A stretch of DNA of 64,000 nucleotides from Hyphomicrobiales bacterium. GTDB lineage: Bacteria; Pseudomonadota; Alphaproteobacteria; Rhizobiales; MH13. The DNA lies in the NCBI GenBank assembly GCA_017642935.1, contig JAEPOK010000002.1, forward strand, positions 1,113,501-1,177,500. Direction: 5' to 3'. The position numbers and the translations under genes were made by a program. This document shows positions 50,698-59,801 of the stretch, piece after piece. The notes under the pieces are model-generated. The model did not search any database, was not told the DNA's origin, and saw only the letters and a program-made list of their open reading frames with translations. The first letter of the stretch is position 1. Each line of letters begins with the position of its first letter.

Positions 50698-51657
50698 TCA
50701 GGTTGGAAGGTCTCTTGAGGTTGTCGTGCCTGCGCCTGAATGCGCCTTGGCCCGGCGCCGCACCACCTCTTCGCGATAGAGCAAGTAAAGCCCGGACCCG
50801 ATGATGATCGAGGCACCGAGGATCGTCCAGAGGGTCGGAATGTCGGCGAACACCAGCCAGCCGAGGAGCACCATCCAAACGATCTGGGTGTACATAAACG
50901 GTGCCAACGTCGAGGCGCCCGCGCCTTGATGGGCTTTGATGAGAAGCCAATGGCCTCCGCCACCCAAGATGCCGGTGAGTAGCATCAACGCCCAGGTCAA
51001 AGTGTCGCTCGGCCACTGCCAGACCGCGATGGCCCATGGTGCGAGCGCCAGCGCCGGGATCAGGGCCGTGAAGAGAACCAAACCGGCTTCATTTTCGGTT
51101 TGGGCTAGGACTCTGGTGGCCAGCGAGTAGAGGGCGAAGCTCACCATCGCGCCGACGGAGATCAGCGCCGGCCAGCCGAGACCATCCAGGCCGGGGCGGG
51201 TAACCACGAGAACGCCGATGAAGCCGACCAAGATGGCCGCCCAGCGGCGCGGTCCAACCTTTTCGCCAAGCAAGGGGACGGCCAGCGCGGCCACCACAAT
51301 CGGCCCGGCGAACATGATCGAGGCGGTTTCGGCCAGTTGGAGATATTGTAGGGCCCAGAAATTGAAAATGGTCGTGCCGAGCAAGAAAAGCCCGCGACCG
51401 ATCTGGAGCAATGGCCGTGTCGTGCGGAACCGGTCAAAACCCTGCCAAATCTGCAAGAACCCGATCGCCAAGACCAGATGCATGACGAAGCGCATCCAGA
51501 CGACCTGGATGACCGGCAGGCTTTCGGATAGGAACTTCGCCGTCGCATCCAGAAAACCGAACATGCCAACGGCCACCACCATCAGCGCAATGGCGCCAAC
51601 GGTGGAGGTAGTTTTTGGCGATGGGGTCGAAACAGTGTCAGCCGAAGGCGGGGTCAT
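50698..51657 (-). CDS. EamA-family DMT transporter
   Basis: A 319-aa inner-membrane protein with ten hydrophobic helices in two EamA repeats. The first begins MVVAVGMFGFLDATAKFLSES; the second ends ASTLAPFMYTQIVWMVLLGWLVFADIPTLWTILGASIIIGSGLYLLYRE, the usual EamA closing pattern. It has a short Thr/Ser-rich N-terminal tail and a basic C-terminal tail. Members export amino acids, nucleobases or other metabolites; the adjacent aminotransferase hints at an amino-acid-related solute. Head of a two-gene unit. Confidence 0.9.
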   Translation of the reverse strand: MTPPSADTVSTPSPKTTSTVGAIALMVVAVGMFGFLDATAKFLSESLPVIQVVWMRFVMHLVLAIGFLQIWQGFDRFRTTRPLLQIGRGLFLLGTTIFNFWALQYLQLAETASIMFAGPIVVAALAVPLLGEKVGPRRWAAILVGFIGVLVVTRPGLDGLGWPALISVGAMVSFALYSLATRVLAQTENEAGLVLFTALIPALALAPWAIAVWQWPSDTLTWALMLLTGILGGGGHWLLIKAHQGAGASTLAPFMYTQIVWMVLLGWLVFADIPTLWTILGASIIIGSGLYLLYREEVVRRRAKAHSGAGTTTSRDLPT

Positions 51658-51689
51658 GGGCGGTGCGTATCACCGCCATAGGACGAGGT

Positions 51690-52214
51690 CTATTGCGGGG
51701 TGGAATCGGAAGTGCCGCTAGCGACGTCCTTGTCGCTATCAAAGCTTGCATCGGCGATATCATCCCCAACAACGGTCTCTTGATCGAGATCGGCGTTGAG
51801 ATTGCCTTCCAGCTGTCGGAGCGCTTTGCGTAACCGTTTCCGCTCCTTGTCCGAAAAACCCTTCAGCGCGTCCCGCTCCATACGTTTCAGGCGCGAATCA
51901 AGATCGTCGATGAGACTGCGCCCCTTATCGGTGAGGAAGACGCGCGAGGATCGGCCATCCTCCACGCTCGGGCGCCGGTCGACCAGGCCTTGTGCGCCCA
52001 GCCGGGCCACCATTTTGGTGATCGTCGGCGGTTGCACAGACAGCGCTTGCGCCAGCGATCCCATCGTTTGACCGTCCTGATCGGCGAGCGCCTTGAGGAT
52101 CTGATCCTGACCGGGATGCAGGCTCAATTCGGCAAGCACATTTGCGGATCGCTGGCGATAAGCTTTGGAAGCTTGTACCAAGCGAAATGTTACAGTCTTT
52201 AGGTGGTTAAACAA
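51690..52214 (-). CDS. MarR-family transcriptional regulator
   Basis: The domain pattern is clear: ELSLHPGQDQILKALADQDGQTMGSLAQALSVQPPTITKMVARLGAQGLVDRRPSVEDGRSSRVFLTDKGR, the MarR winged helix with the DxR wing. I chose the TTG at 52214 (GGGGGC seven bases upstream), giving 174 aa; the frame is open to 52286, but that part is AT-rich and non-protein-like. The last 35 residues form an acidic tail. It is divergent from the creatininase gene, with 159 bases between starts, and may control that gene and the peptide-type transporter beyond it. Confidence 0.85.
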   Translation of the reverse strand: MFNHLKTVTFRLVQASKAYRQRSANVLAELSLHPGQDQILKALADQDGQTMGSLAQALSVQPPTITKMVARLGAQGLVDRRPSVEDGRSSRVFLTDKGRSLIDDLDSRLKRMERDALKGFSDKERKRLRKALRQLEGNLNADLDQETVVGDDIADASFDSDKDVASGTSDSTPQ

Positions 52215-52373
52215 TAAAAAGCCCCCACAATGCCCAGTAAATTCAGTATATCGCCTGCATCGATAATATTGTGCAAGCGCAACCAAAGGCTCGTGCAGAA
52301 AAATCCGTACTTGCCAGGACCGAAAAAGGAATGGTCATGATGCGGAGTGCCCCCTCCAACAGTGAGACCTACG
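52215..52373. promoter_or_regulatory. Divergent AT-rich region between marR-like and creatininase genes
   Basis: This gap is much more AT-rich than its surroundings (for example CAGTATATCG near 52,245 and CGATAATATT near 52,261). That fits two divergent promoters and a MarR operator. I could not define a convincing palindrome or -35/-10 pair. Confidence 0.4.
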
Positions 52374-53186
52374 ATGGTTGTCCGGTATTGGACCCAAACA
52401 CCCTTCAACGCCTTTGATGCAGGTCAGTTCCATGACCATGTGGCGGTTCTTCCCTTGGGTGCCACCGAACAGCACGGCCCGCACCTGCCGCTGAGCACCG
52501 ATACGGCGATCGCTGATGGGATGGTGGAGGCTGTCGTCGCTCGCTTGTCAGAGGATGCGAAGGTGGTGGTTTTGCCTACGCTGGCGGTCACCAATTCGGT
52601 CGAACACACAAACCGTGCCGGCACCCTATCGCTTGGTCGCGATCTGACGTTCCGGCTGATCATGGAGATCGCGCGCGGGGTTGCGCGGGCCCGGCTGCGC
52701 AAACTGGTGATCATCAACGCTCATGGCGGCAATGTCGGCGTCATGGTCGATGCAAGCCATGCCATTCGCGCCGAGTTGGGCATGCTGTGCGTGGCGACCA
52801 ATTGGATGCGGCTTGGCCTGCCGGACGGGGTCATCGCGTCCGATGAACGGGCGGTCGATATTCACGGCGGGCAGTTGGAAACGGCGATCATGTTGGCGCT
52901 GAGGCCTGATTTGGTCGATCGCGAGCAAACGGGAAAGTTTCTGTCCCTGCAAAGCGAGCTGGCGGCGGAGTTCTCTCTCCTGCGCGCCTACGGTCCGGTG
53001 GGGATGGGCTGGATGGGCGATGATCTCAACGCCTCCGGCGCTGTCGGCAATGCTGCTGCTGCCAGCGAAGAGGATGGCCGAGCGATCATTGATCATCAGG
53101 CAGAGCAGGTGGTGCTTCTGCTCGCCGAGGTCGAACGCTTTATTCCCAATTGGTGGGATGACCCGGAGGCAGGGTCGGCGCGCTGA
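52374..53186 (+). CDS. Creatininase-family metal-dependent amidohydrolase
   Basis: From the ATG at 52374 the product is 270 aa; a GTG at 52347 would add 9 residues. Metal-site segments typical of the family are intact: PLGATEQHGPHLPLSTDT (Glu, His and Asp), VIINAHGGNVG and the second-metal DIHGGQLETAIM. The family includes creatinine amidohydrolase, 2-amino-5-formylamino-6-ribosylaminopyrimidinone formamide hydrolase (ArfB) and the mycofactocin peptidase MftE, so it probably opens a C-N amide or lactam bond. Its position between a MarR gene and a peptide-type ABC importer suggests that it processes the imported compound. Confidence 0.9.
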   Translation: MVVRYWTQTPFNAFDAGQFHDHVAVLPLGATEQHGPHLPLSTDTAIADGMVEAVVARLSEDAKVVVLPTLAVTNSVEHTNRAGTLSLGRDLTFRLIMEIARGVARARLRKLVIINAHGGNVGVMVDASHAIRAELGMLCVATNWMRLGLPDGVIASDERAVDIHGGQLETAIMLALRPDLVDREQTGKFLSLQSELAAEFSLLRAYGPVGMGWMGDDLNASGAVGNAAAASEEDGRAIIDHQAEQVVLLLAEVERFIPNWWDDPEAGSAR

Positions 53187-53362
53187 CGCTACGTGGCCAA
53201 CGTTCGGCTGCTGAAAAAGACATCGCTGCCTCTTCCTTGAGCGCTTGGCGTTGATTGTGCACAGCGAACATAGGTGACAAGCCCTACGCCATGCGTTTAG
53301 ATGCAGGCCTCCATCGCACGCAGGTCACAAAGATCGCGGCGATGCAACAGGGAGTTACATAC

Positions 53363-54949
53363 ATGAAATCCACACTCATCCGCTCCGCTGCGGTGCTCAT
53401 GGGCGCAACGATGCTCGCCGGTGCTGCCAACGCAGAGACGCTGCGCTGGGCGCGTGTCGGCGATTCGCTGACCCTTGATCCGCATGCGCAAAATGAGGGT
53501 CCGACTCATACGCTCGCTCACCAGATGTATGAAGGTCTTCTGCAGCGTGACATGTCCGGCGCGATCATTCCGGCGCTTGCCACCGATTGGGCGCCGCTGG
53601 ACAGCGATCCGACTATCTGGGAATTCAACCTGCGCGAGGGCGTGACCTTCCACGACGGTGCCGAGTTCAACGCCGACGACGTCGTGTTCTCACTGAACCG
53701 CGCCATGTCCGAAACATCGGCGATGAAAGAGCTGCTCGCTTCGGTCGCTGAAGTGATCAAGGTTGACGACTACACGGTGCACATCCGCACCGAAGGGCCG
53801 AACCCGCTGTTCCCGAACAACCTGACCAACCTGTTCATGATGGATCAGGGCTGGGCTGAGGCGAACAACGTCGTTGCCGTTCAGGACATCGCCAATGGCG
53901 AGGACAGCTTCGCCGCCCGCAATGCCAACGGCACAGGCGCTTTCAGCCTGACAAGTCGTGAGCCGGAGGTGCGCACCGTGCTGACCGCCAACCCGGATTA
54001 TTGGGGTATTGGCGAGTTCCCGCTGGAAGTGTCAGAGATCATCTACACCCCGATCCAGAACCAGGCGACACGCGTTGCCGCTCTTCTCTCGGGTGAAGTG
54101 GATCTCATCCAGGATATCCCAGTGCAGGATCTTGATCGCGTGGGCAGCACGGATGGGCTGAAGGTTGTGACGGCGGCACAGAACCGCGTCATCTTCCTGG
54201 GCATGCAACAGGGCGAGGATGATCTGGAGACCGATAACGTCGAAGGCGCCAACCCATTCGCCGATGTGCGCGTGCGCCAAGCGGTCAACACCGCCGTGAA
54301 CCGCGATGCGATCCGTCAGGTTGTGATGCGTGGTCAGTCTGACCCAACAGGCGTCATCATGCCTCCGTTCGTCAACGGTTGGACCGAAGAGCTGAACACT
54401 GTTCCCGAAACGGACGTCGACGCGGCGCGCGCTCTGATGGCTGAGGCGGGCTACGAGGATGGCTTTGAAATCATCTTCAACTGCCCGAACGACCGCTACA
54501 TCAACGATGAAGCGATCTGCCAGGCTGTTGTCGGTATGCTCGCGCAGATTGGCATCACGGCGAACTTGGAAGCACAGACTCGTGCCAACCACTTCCCGCT
54601 GATCCAGAACCAGGAAACAGAATTCTATCTGCTCGGTTGGGGCGTTCCGACGTTCGACTCTGAGTATGTGTTCAACTTCCTCGTTCACTCGACCACGGAT
54701 GAGTACGGGTCCTGGAATAACACCGGCTACAGCAATCCTGAGGTTGATGAGATGATCGTCTCACTGGCGTCGGAGACCAACCTGGAAGCCCGCAATGCCA
54801 CCATTGGCGAGATTTGGGCGCAGGTGCAGGAGGATGTTCTTTACATCCCCATCCACAACCAGGTGCTGAACTGGGGCATGCGCGAGAACATCGACTTCCC
54901 CGTGCAGCCTGAAGATCAGCCGCACTTCAAGTTCCTCACGTTCAATTGA
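53363..54949 (+). CDS. ABC importer solute-binding protein, family 5 (peptide type), copy 1
   Basis: 528 aa from the ATG at 53363 (AGGGAG eight bases upstream), with a signal peptide ending ANA-E near residue 24. Family 5 markers: LRWARVGDSLTLDPHAQ at the start, WEFNLREGVTFHDGAEFNADDVVFSLNRA, ADVRVRQAVNTAVNRDAI and the C-terminal LYIPIHNQVLNWGMRENI. It holds the ligand for the membrane complex downstream. It is a paralogue of the next gene; both share CPNDRYIND followed by CQAVVGMLAQ. Such proteins bind di- and oligopeptides, but also opines and other amides. Confidence 0.93.
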   Translation: MKSTLIRSAAVLMGATMLAGAANAETLRWARVGDSLTLDPHAQNEGPTHTLAHQMYEGLLQRDMSGAIIPALATDWAPLDSDPTIWEFNLREGVTFHDGAEFNADDVVFSLNRAMSETSAMKELLASVAEVIKVDDYTVHIRTEGPNPLFPNNLTNLFMMDQGWAEANNVVAVQDIANGEDSFAARNANGTGAFSLTSREPEVRTVLTANPDYWGIGEFPLEVSEIIYTPIQNQATRVAALLSGEVDLIQDIPVQDLDRVGSTDGLKVVTAAQNRVIFLGMQQGEDDLETDNVEGANPFADVRVRQAVNTAVNRDAIRQVVMRGQSDPTGVIMPPFVNGWTEELNTVPETDVDAARALMAEAGYEDGFEIIFNCPNDRYINDEAICQAVVGMLAQIGITANLEAQTRANHFPLIQNQETEFYLLGWGVPTFDSEYVFNFLVHSTTDEYGSWNNTGYSNPEVDEMIVSLASETNLEARNATIGEIWAQVQEDVLYIPIHNQVLNWGMRENIDFPVQPEDQPHFKFLTFN

Positions 54950-54976
54950 TGACCGCGTAGAACACGATGTCGCTAA

Positions 54977-55015
54977 GGTGGCGGGGTTTGCAAGGTTATG
55001 GCTTGCCCCGCCACC
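54977..55015 (+). promoter_or_regulatory. Hairpin between the two solute-binding-protein genes
   Basis: GGTGGCGGGG (54977-54986) pairs with CCCCGCCACC (55006-55015), with a further weak inner helix. No T-run follows, so it is better read as a message-stabilising or attenuating element than as a full terminator. Confidence 0.6.
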
Positions 55016-55126
55016 CTGTCCGTCCACTATCCGGGCCAGGGTCTGAGGCTTCCAAAGCCTTGCCCGTATTTGGATAGAACGGCCCCGCATCCTCGCGCTG
55101 CGGCCGTATTTTGGAGGAAACCAATC

Positions 55127-56701
55127 ATGTCCCACTCAAAAACGCGTCTGGCAGTTTCTGCGCTGGCGCTTGCCGTTGCGCTCGGAGCGGCAGTGCCCGC
55201 ATCGGCGGAAACGTTCCGCTGGGCAACGACGTCCGACCCCAACACCATGGACCCGCATGCGGCGTCTTCCGCGCCGGTGCTTGGCTTCCTCAACAATGTC
55301 TATGAAGGCCTGGTGCGCCGCGACCGCACGATGGCTGTCGAACCGGCACTGGCCGTGCGCTGGGAAGCGCTTGGCGATGAAGGCTGGCGGTTCCATTTGC
55401 GTGAAGGTGTGACATTCCACAATGGCGCGGATTTCACTGCCGATGACGTGCTTTTTTCCTATGAGCGCGCTTCTGGCGAAACCTCCGACGTGCGTTCCTG
55501 GTTTGCGACTGTGACCGAAGTGAATGTGGTTGATGATTACACCATCGATTTCATGACCTCAGCGCCGAACCCTATCTTTCCTGGCTCGATTGCCAACTTC
55601 ATGATCATGGACCGCGATTGGGCGGTCGAGAATGGCGCCGAAACCCCTGCGACCGACGAAGAGCGCTACACCACGCTCAACACCAATGGCACGGCCGCTT
55701 TTGCGATGGTCCAGCGCTCGCCGGGCGTGCGCACCGTGCTTGAGCCGTTTGACGGTTGGTGGGGCGATGTTGAGCATAATATCACTGAGGCGATCTATAC
55801 GCCGATCCAGTCCGATGCGACGATGCTTGCGGCGTTGATCGCTGGCGACGTTGATTTCATCAATCCGGTGCCGATCCAGAACGTCGAGCGCCTGCAAAAC
55901 ACCGATGGCATGAACGTCATGGTCGGCAAGGAAGCCCGCGTCATGATGCTGGGCTTTCCGCACGAAGCTGAAACGCTGACCTATGACGGTTCGCCCAATC
56001 CATTTGCCGATGAACGTGTGCGCCGCGCGGTCTATCACGCGGTTAATGTCGACGCGATCAACACCACCATCATGCGCGGTTCGGTTGAGCCGGTGGCGCA
56101 ACTGGTGACGCCCGACATGCGCGGCTTCTCCGATGCCAATGCTGACCGTCTGGACTACAATCCCGATGGCGCGCGGGCGCTGCTTGCTGAAGCAGGCTAC
56201 GAGGACGGCTTTACGTTCTCGCTGATGTGCCCGAACGATCGCTACATCAATGATGCTGCCGTCTGTCAGGCCGTGGTCGGCATGTTGGCGCAGGTTGGCA
56301 TCACGGTTGATCTCAACACGATGCCGGTTGCCAATTACTGGCCGGAACTGCGGGCTGATAATTTCGATATGTATCTGCTCGGCTGGTCGCCCGGCACCTT
56401 CGATCACGAGCACCCTATCCGCTTCCTGGTCTCAACGCCCAATGAAGAGCGTCGCCTGGGTTCCTGGAACTTTGGTGGCTTCTCCAACGCTCGGGTCGAT
56501 GAGCTTTTGCCCGCCGTTCAGTCGGAGGTCGATGAAGGCGTTCGTCAAGGCATGCTCGATGAGATAACGGCGATTTATCAGGATGAAGTGGCCTATGTGC
56601 CGCTCTATTCGCAGCCGATCCTTTGGGGCGTGCGTGACGGCGTCGATGTCTCTCCGCGTTCGGACAATTTCTTCATTCTGCGGTGGGTCACCGTCAATTA
56701 A
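55127..56701 (+). CDS. ABC importer solute-binding protein, family 5 (peptide type), copy 2
   Basis: 524 aa from the ATG at 55127, set by a strong GGAGGAAA eight bases upstream. The signal peptide ends ASA-E near residue 27. The layout matches copy 1: FRWATTSDPNTMDPHAAS, WRFHLREGVTFHNGADFTADDVLFSYERA, ADERVRRAVYHAVNVDAI and YVPLYSQPILWGVRDGV. The two copies have diverged well beyond recent duplication, so they probably bind different ligands delivered to the same permease. A hairpin separates it from the first permease gene. Confidence 0.93.
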   Translation: MSHSKTRLAVSALALAVALGAAVPASAETFRWATTSDPNTMDPHAASSAPVLGFLNNVYEGLVRRDRTMAVEPALAVRWEALGDEGWRFHLREGVTFHNGADFTADDVLFSYERASGETSDVRSWFATVTEVNVVDDYTIDFMTSAPNPIFPGSIANFMIMDRDWAVENGAETPATDEERYTTLNTNGTAAFAMVQRSPGVRTVLEPFDGWWGDVEHNITEAIYTPIQSDATMLAALIAGDVDFINPVPIQNVERLQNTDGMNVMVGKEARVMMLGFPHEAETLTYDGSPNPFADERVRRAVYHAVNVDAINTTIMRGSVEPVAQLVTPDMRGFSDANADRLDYNPDGARALLAEAGYEDGFTFSLMCPNDRYINDAAVCQAVVGMLAQVGITVDLNTMPVANYWPELRADNFDMYLLGWSPGTFDHEHPIRFLVSTPNEERRLGSWNFGGFSNARVDELLPAVQSEVDEGVRQGMLDEITAIYQDEVAYVPLYSQPILWGVRDGVDVSPRSDNFFILRWVTVN

Positions 56702-56711
56702 CGAAACCTGG

Positions 56712-56737
56712 TGGCGGGCCGCTCTAGTGGCCCGCCA
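56712..56737 (+). promoter_or_regulatory. Hairpin between solute-binding protein and permease genes
   Basis: TGGCGGGCC (56712-56720) pairs perfectly with GGCCCGCCA (56729-56737) around an 8-base loop. It lies 11 bases after the receptor stop and 20 bases before the permease start, with no T-run. It is the third such hairpin after a receptor gene in this window. Confidence 0.65.
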
Positions 56738-56757
56738 TCATCATATGAGGGTCGCGC

Positions 56758-57738
56758 ATGATTGCCTTCGTCATCCGCCGTGTCTTCCAGTCGGTCGTTG
56801 TTCTTCTGATCGTTGGATTGATCGCGTTCTTGATGTTCCGCTATGTCGGCGACCCCATCGAGAGCCTGCTTGGGCAGGAACGCACGTTTGAGGACATCGC
56901 GAATTTGCGCGAACGCCTCGGTCTCAACGACCCCTTTGTGGTTCAATATTTCAATTTCCTTTGGGGTGCGGTTCAAGGCGAGTTTGGTATCTCCTACCGT
57001 GCCGGTGTTCCGGTTTCGCAGCTTATTGGTGAGCGGTTGCCAGCCACACTGGAACTGGCCTTTGTGTCGGGCCTGTTCGCACTGATCGGCGGATTGGCGC
57101 TGGGTGTCTACACCGCGTTGCGCCGGAAGGGCTTCATTGCCACGGCGATCATGACGACCTCGCTGATAGGCGTATCGCTTCCAACCTTTTTGATCGGCAT
57201 TGCGCTGATCTGGATTTTCGCTGTTGAGCTGCAATGGCTGCCTTCCAACGGGCGTGGCGAAGTGGTTCAGATTGGGGGGTGGACGACCGGTTTTCTGACC
57301 AGTTCAGGCCTACAATCACTGATCCTGCCGGCCATTACGCTGGGGCTCTATCAGCTGACGCTCATCATGCGCCTGGTGCGTTCGGAAATGTTAGAGGTGC
57401 TGCGCACCGATTACATCAAGTTTGCACGGGCGCGCGGGTTGTCGGCACGCGCGGTGAACTTCGGTCATGCACTGAAAAACACCATGATCCCGGTGATCAC
57501 GATCACTGGCTTGCAACTGGGCTCGATTGTTGCGTTCGCCATCATCACTGAGACGGTGTTCCAGTGGCCAGGCGTTGGCCTGATGTTCATCAACGCCATC
57601 AACTTCGTCGATATCCCGGTCATGGCGACCTATCTGATGCTGATCGCCGTGTTCTTCGTGCTGGTCAATCTCATCGTTGACCTTCTCTATTTTGCTGTGG
57701 ATCCGCGTTTGCGGGTCGAGCGCCGTACATCGAAGTAG
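56758..57738 (+). CDS. Peptide-type ABC importer permease (DppB/OppB family)
   Basis: 326 aa with six predicted helices. It begins with the family's N-terminal helix (MIAFVIRRVFQSVVVLLIVGLIAFLMFRYVGDP). The EAA-type coupling loop is seen as YIKFARARGLSARAVNFGHALKNTMIPVITITGLQLG, followed by the typical ETVFQWPGVGLMFINAI. It forms half of the membrane channel with the next gene product. The start is supported by GAGGGT seven bases upstream. Confidence 0.94.
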   Translation: MIAFVIRRVFQSVVVLLIVGLIAFLMFRYVGDPIESLLGQERTFEDIANLRERLGLNDPFVVQYFNFLWGAVQGEFGISYRAGVPVSQLIGERLPATLELAFVSGLFALIGGLALGVYTALRRKGFIATAIMTTSLIGVSLPTFLIGIALIWIFAVELQWLPSNGRGEVVQIGGWTTGFLTSSGLQSLILPAITLGLYQLTLIMRLVRSEMLEVLRTDYIKFARARGLSARAVNFGHALKNTMIPVITITGLQLGSIVAFAIITETVFQWPGVGLMFINAINFVDIPVMATYLMLIAVFFVLVNLIVDLLYFAVDPRLRVERRTSK

Positions 57739-57749
57739 GAGCGCTGAGC

Positions 57750-58751
57750 ATGAGCGATACATCCATCGACAAATCCGAAAGCCTGGTTGACGCCAAGGCG
57801 GTCGCCGAGAAGATCGAAGCCGCCAAGGCCGAAGCACCCTCTTTGATTACGCGCATCAAGCGTTCCGACGTTTGGTACTCCTTCACCCGTTCGCCGGTTG
57901 CGATCGTCGCGGCTGTCGTCGTTTTGATCATCGTGCTGGCCTCGATTTTCGCGCCGTTGATCTCGCCGCAAAATCCGTTCAATCCGGCAGAGCTCAATTT
58001 GATGGATGGGTTCACTGCGCCTTTGGAGCCCAACCAGTTCACCGGAAGTGTGTACTGGCTGGGCACTGACGATCAGGGCCGCGATATCTTTTCCACCATC
58101 CTTTACGGCTCGCGGATTTCGCTTTTCGTGGGCGTGTCGGCGGTGGCGCTGGCGATGGTGATCGGCATCGTCTTAGGCCTGATCGCCGGTTATCGCGGCG
58201 GCTGGGCCGATGTGGTGATCATGCGCATCGCCGATGTGCAGTTGACCTTCCCGTCGATCCTCATCGCCTTGCTCGTGTTCGGCGTTGTGCGCGGGCTGGT
58301 GCCTCCGGACATGCGCAACGATCTGGCGGTGTGGATATTGATCGTCTCCATCGCGCTGTCGGACTGGGTGCAATATGCCCGAACCGTGCGCGGGGCGACG
58401 CTGGTGGAGCGCAACAAGGAATATGTGCAGGCTGCGCGGGTGATCGGCGTCAAACCGTTCACGATCATGCTCCGCCATGTACTACCCAATGTGATGGGGC
58501 CGGTACTGGTGATCGCGACCATCGGCCTGGCGCTGGCGATCATTGCCGAGGCGACCTTGTCCTTCCTGGGTGTTGGCATGCCGAAAACCACGCCGTCGCT
58601 TGGCACACTGATCAACACCGGTCAGGACTTCCTGTTCTCCGGCGAGTGGTGGATCCTGTTGTTCCCGGCAATCACGCTGCTGGCGCTCGCGCTATCGGTG
58701 AACCTTCTGGGTGACTGGCTGCGCGACGCGCTGAACCCGAAACTGCGCTAG
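57750..58751 (+). CDS. Peptide-type ABC importer permease (DppC/OppC family)
   Basis: 333 aa with a 45-residue cytoplasmic N-terminal region, then SPVAIVAAVVVLIIVLASIFAPLISPQNP as the first helix and the family segment YWLGTDDQGRDIFSTILYGSRISLFVGV. The coupling loop is EYVQAARVIGVKPFTIMLRHVLPNVMGP, and ATLSFLGVGMPKTTPSLGTLI closes the domain. It pairs with the preceding permease, 11 bases upstream, and with the two ATPases downstream. Confidence 0.94.
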   Translation: MSDTSIDKSESLVDAKAVAEKIEAAKAEAPSLITRIKRSDVWYSFTRSPVAIVAAVVVLIIVLASIFAPLISPQNPFNPAELNLMDGFTAPLEPNQFTGSVYWLGTDDQGRDIFSTILYGSRISLFVGVSAVALAMVIGIVLGLIAGYRGGWADVVIMRIADVQLTFPSILIALLVFGVVRGLVPPDMRNDLAVWILIVSIALSDWVQYARTVRGATLVERNKEYVQAARVIGVKPFTIMLRHVLPNVMGPVLVIATIGLALAIIAEATLSFLGVGMPKTTPSLGTLINTGQDFLFSGEWWILLFPAITLLALALSVNLLGDWLRDALNPKLR

Positions 58752-58763
58752 GGGCTGAGTGTT

Positions 58764-59801
58764 ATGAGTGAATCCGAAACCCTCACGCCAGCCGCTTCCT
58801 CACCAGAGGCATTGCTTCAAGTGCGCGACCTGGTGGTGGAGTTTCCCACGCGCCATGCGCTTTTGCGCGCCATCGACGGTGTGTCTTTTGACGTGCATCG
58901 TGGCGAAGTTCTTGGTCTTGTCGGCGAATCCGGGGCGGGCAAGTCGATTACAGGCGCGGCGATCATCGGTCTTTTGGAACCGCCTGGGCGCATCGGCGGC
59001 GGGACGGTTACGCTGGACGGCCAGCGCATTGACGGTTTGCCGCTTGAAGAGATGCGCAAGATCCGCGGCAAGAAAATCGCCATGATCTTCCAGGATCCGC
59101 TGACCAGTTTGAACCCGCTCTACTCCATCGGGCGGCAGCTGACGGAGACCATCCAGACGCATCTGAGCATGAGCGATTCCCAGGCCCGCGAGCGGGCGGT
59201 TTCGCTGCTGGAAGATGTCGGTATTCCGGCCGCATCTGAGCGCCTTGATGCCTTCCCGCATGAATTCTCCGGGGGGATGCGACAACGGGTGGTGATCGCG
59301 CTGGCGCTGGCCGCCGAACCGGAACTGATCATCGCTGACGAGCCGACGACGGCGCTCGATGTGTCGGTGCAGGCGCAGGTGATCGCTCTGCTCAAACGCC
59401 TGTGCGCCGAGCGCGGTACAGCGGTCATTCTGGTAACCCATGATATGGGCGTGATCGCTGAAACCGCGCACCGTGTGGCCGTCATGTATTCCGGTCGGAT
59501 CGCCGAGATCGGACCGGTCAATGACGTCGTGCATAACCCGCACCACCCCTACACGGTTGGTTTGATGGGGGCGATCCCCGACCTTGAGACGGAAGGCGAT
59601 CGGTTGGCGCAGATCCACGGATCGATGCCTCGCCTTGACCGGCTGCCCGAAGGCTGCGCCTTCAATCCGCGCTGCCCGCGACGGTTCGAGCCCTGCGCCA
59701 CCAAGCGCCCGGATTTGATGCCGGTTGATCAGTCCCATGCCGCCTGCTTCCTGCATGATCCGGCCTACACCCATCTTGCCACCAAGGAGGCGGCTGAATG
59801 A
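58764..59801 (+). CDS. Peptide-type ABC importer ATPase (DppD/OppD family)
   Basis: 345 aa. Walker A GESGAGKS, Q-loop in MIFQDPLTSLNP, signature FSGGMRQRV, Walker B LIIADEPTTALDV and the switch His in VTHDMG are all present. The C-terminal extension (GCAFNPRCPRRFEPCATKRP) is the Cys-rich region of OppD-type ATPases, which can hold an iron-sulfur cluster. It should form a heterodimer with the next gene product. The stop overlaps the next start (ATGA). Confidence 0.95.
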   Translation: MSESETLTPAASSPEALLQVRDLVVEFPTRHALLRAIDGVSFDVHRGEVLGLVGESGAGKSITGAAIIGLLEPPGRIGGGTVTLDGQRIDGLPLEEMRKIRGKKIAMIFQDPLTSLNPLYSIGRQLTETIQTHLSMSDSQARERAVSLLEDVGIPAASERLDAFPHEFSGGMRQRVVIALALAAEPELIIADEPTTALDVSVQAQVIALLKRLCAERGTAVILVTHDMGVIAETAHRVAVMYSGRIAEIGPVNDVVHNPHHPYTVGLMGAIPDLETEGDRLAQIHGSMPRLDRLPEGCAFNPRCPRRFEPCATKRPDLMPVDQSHAACFLHDPAYTHLATKEAAE

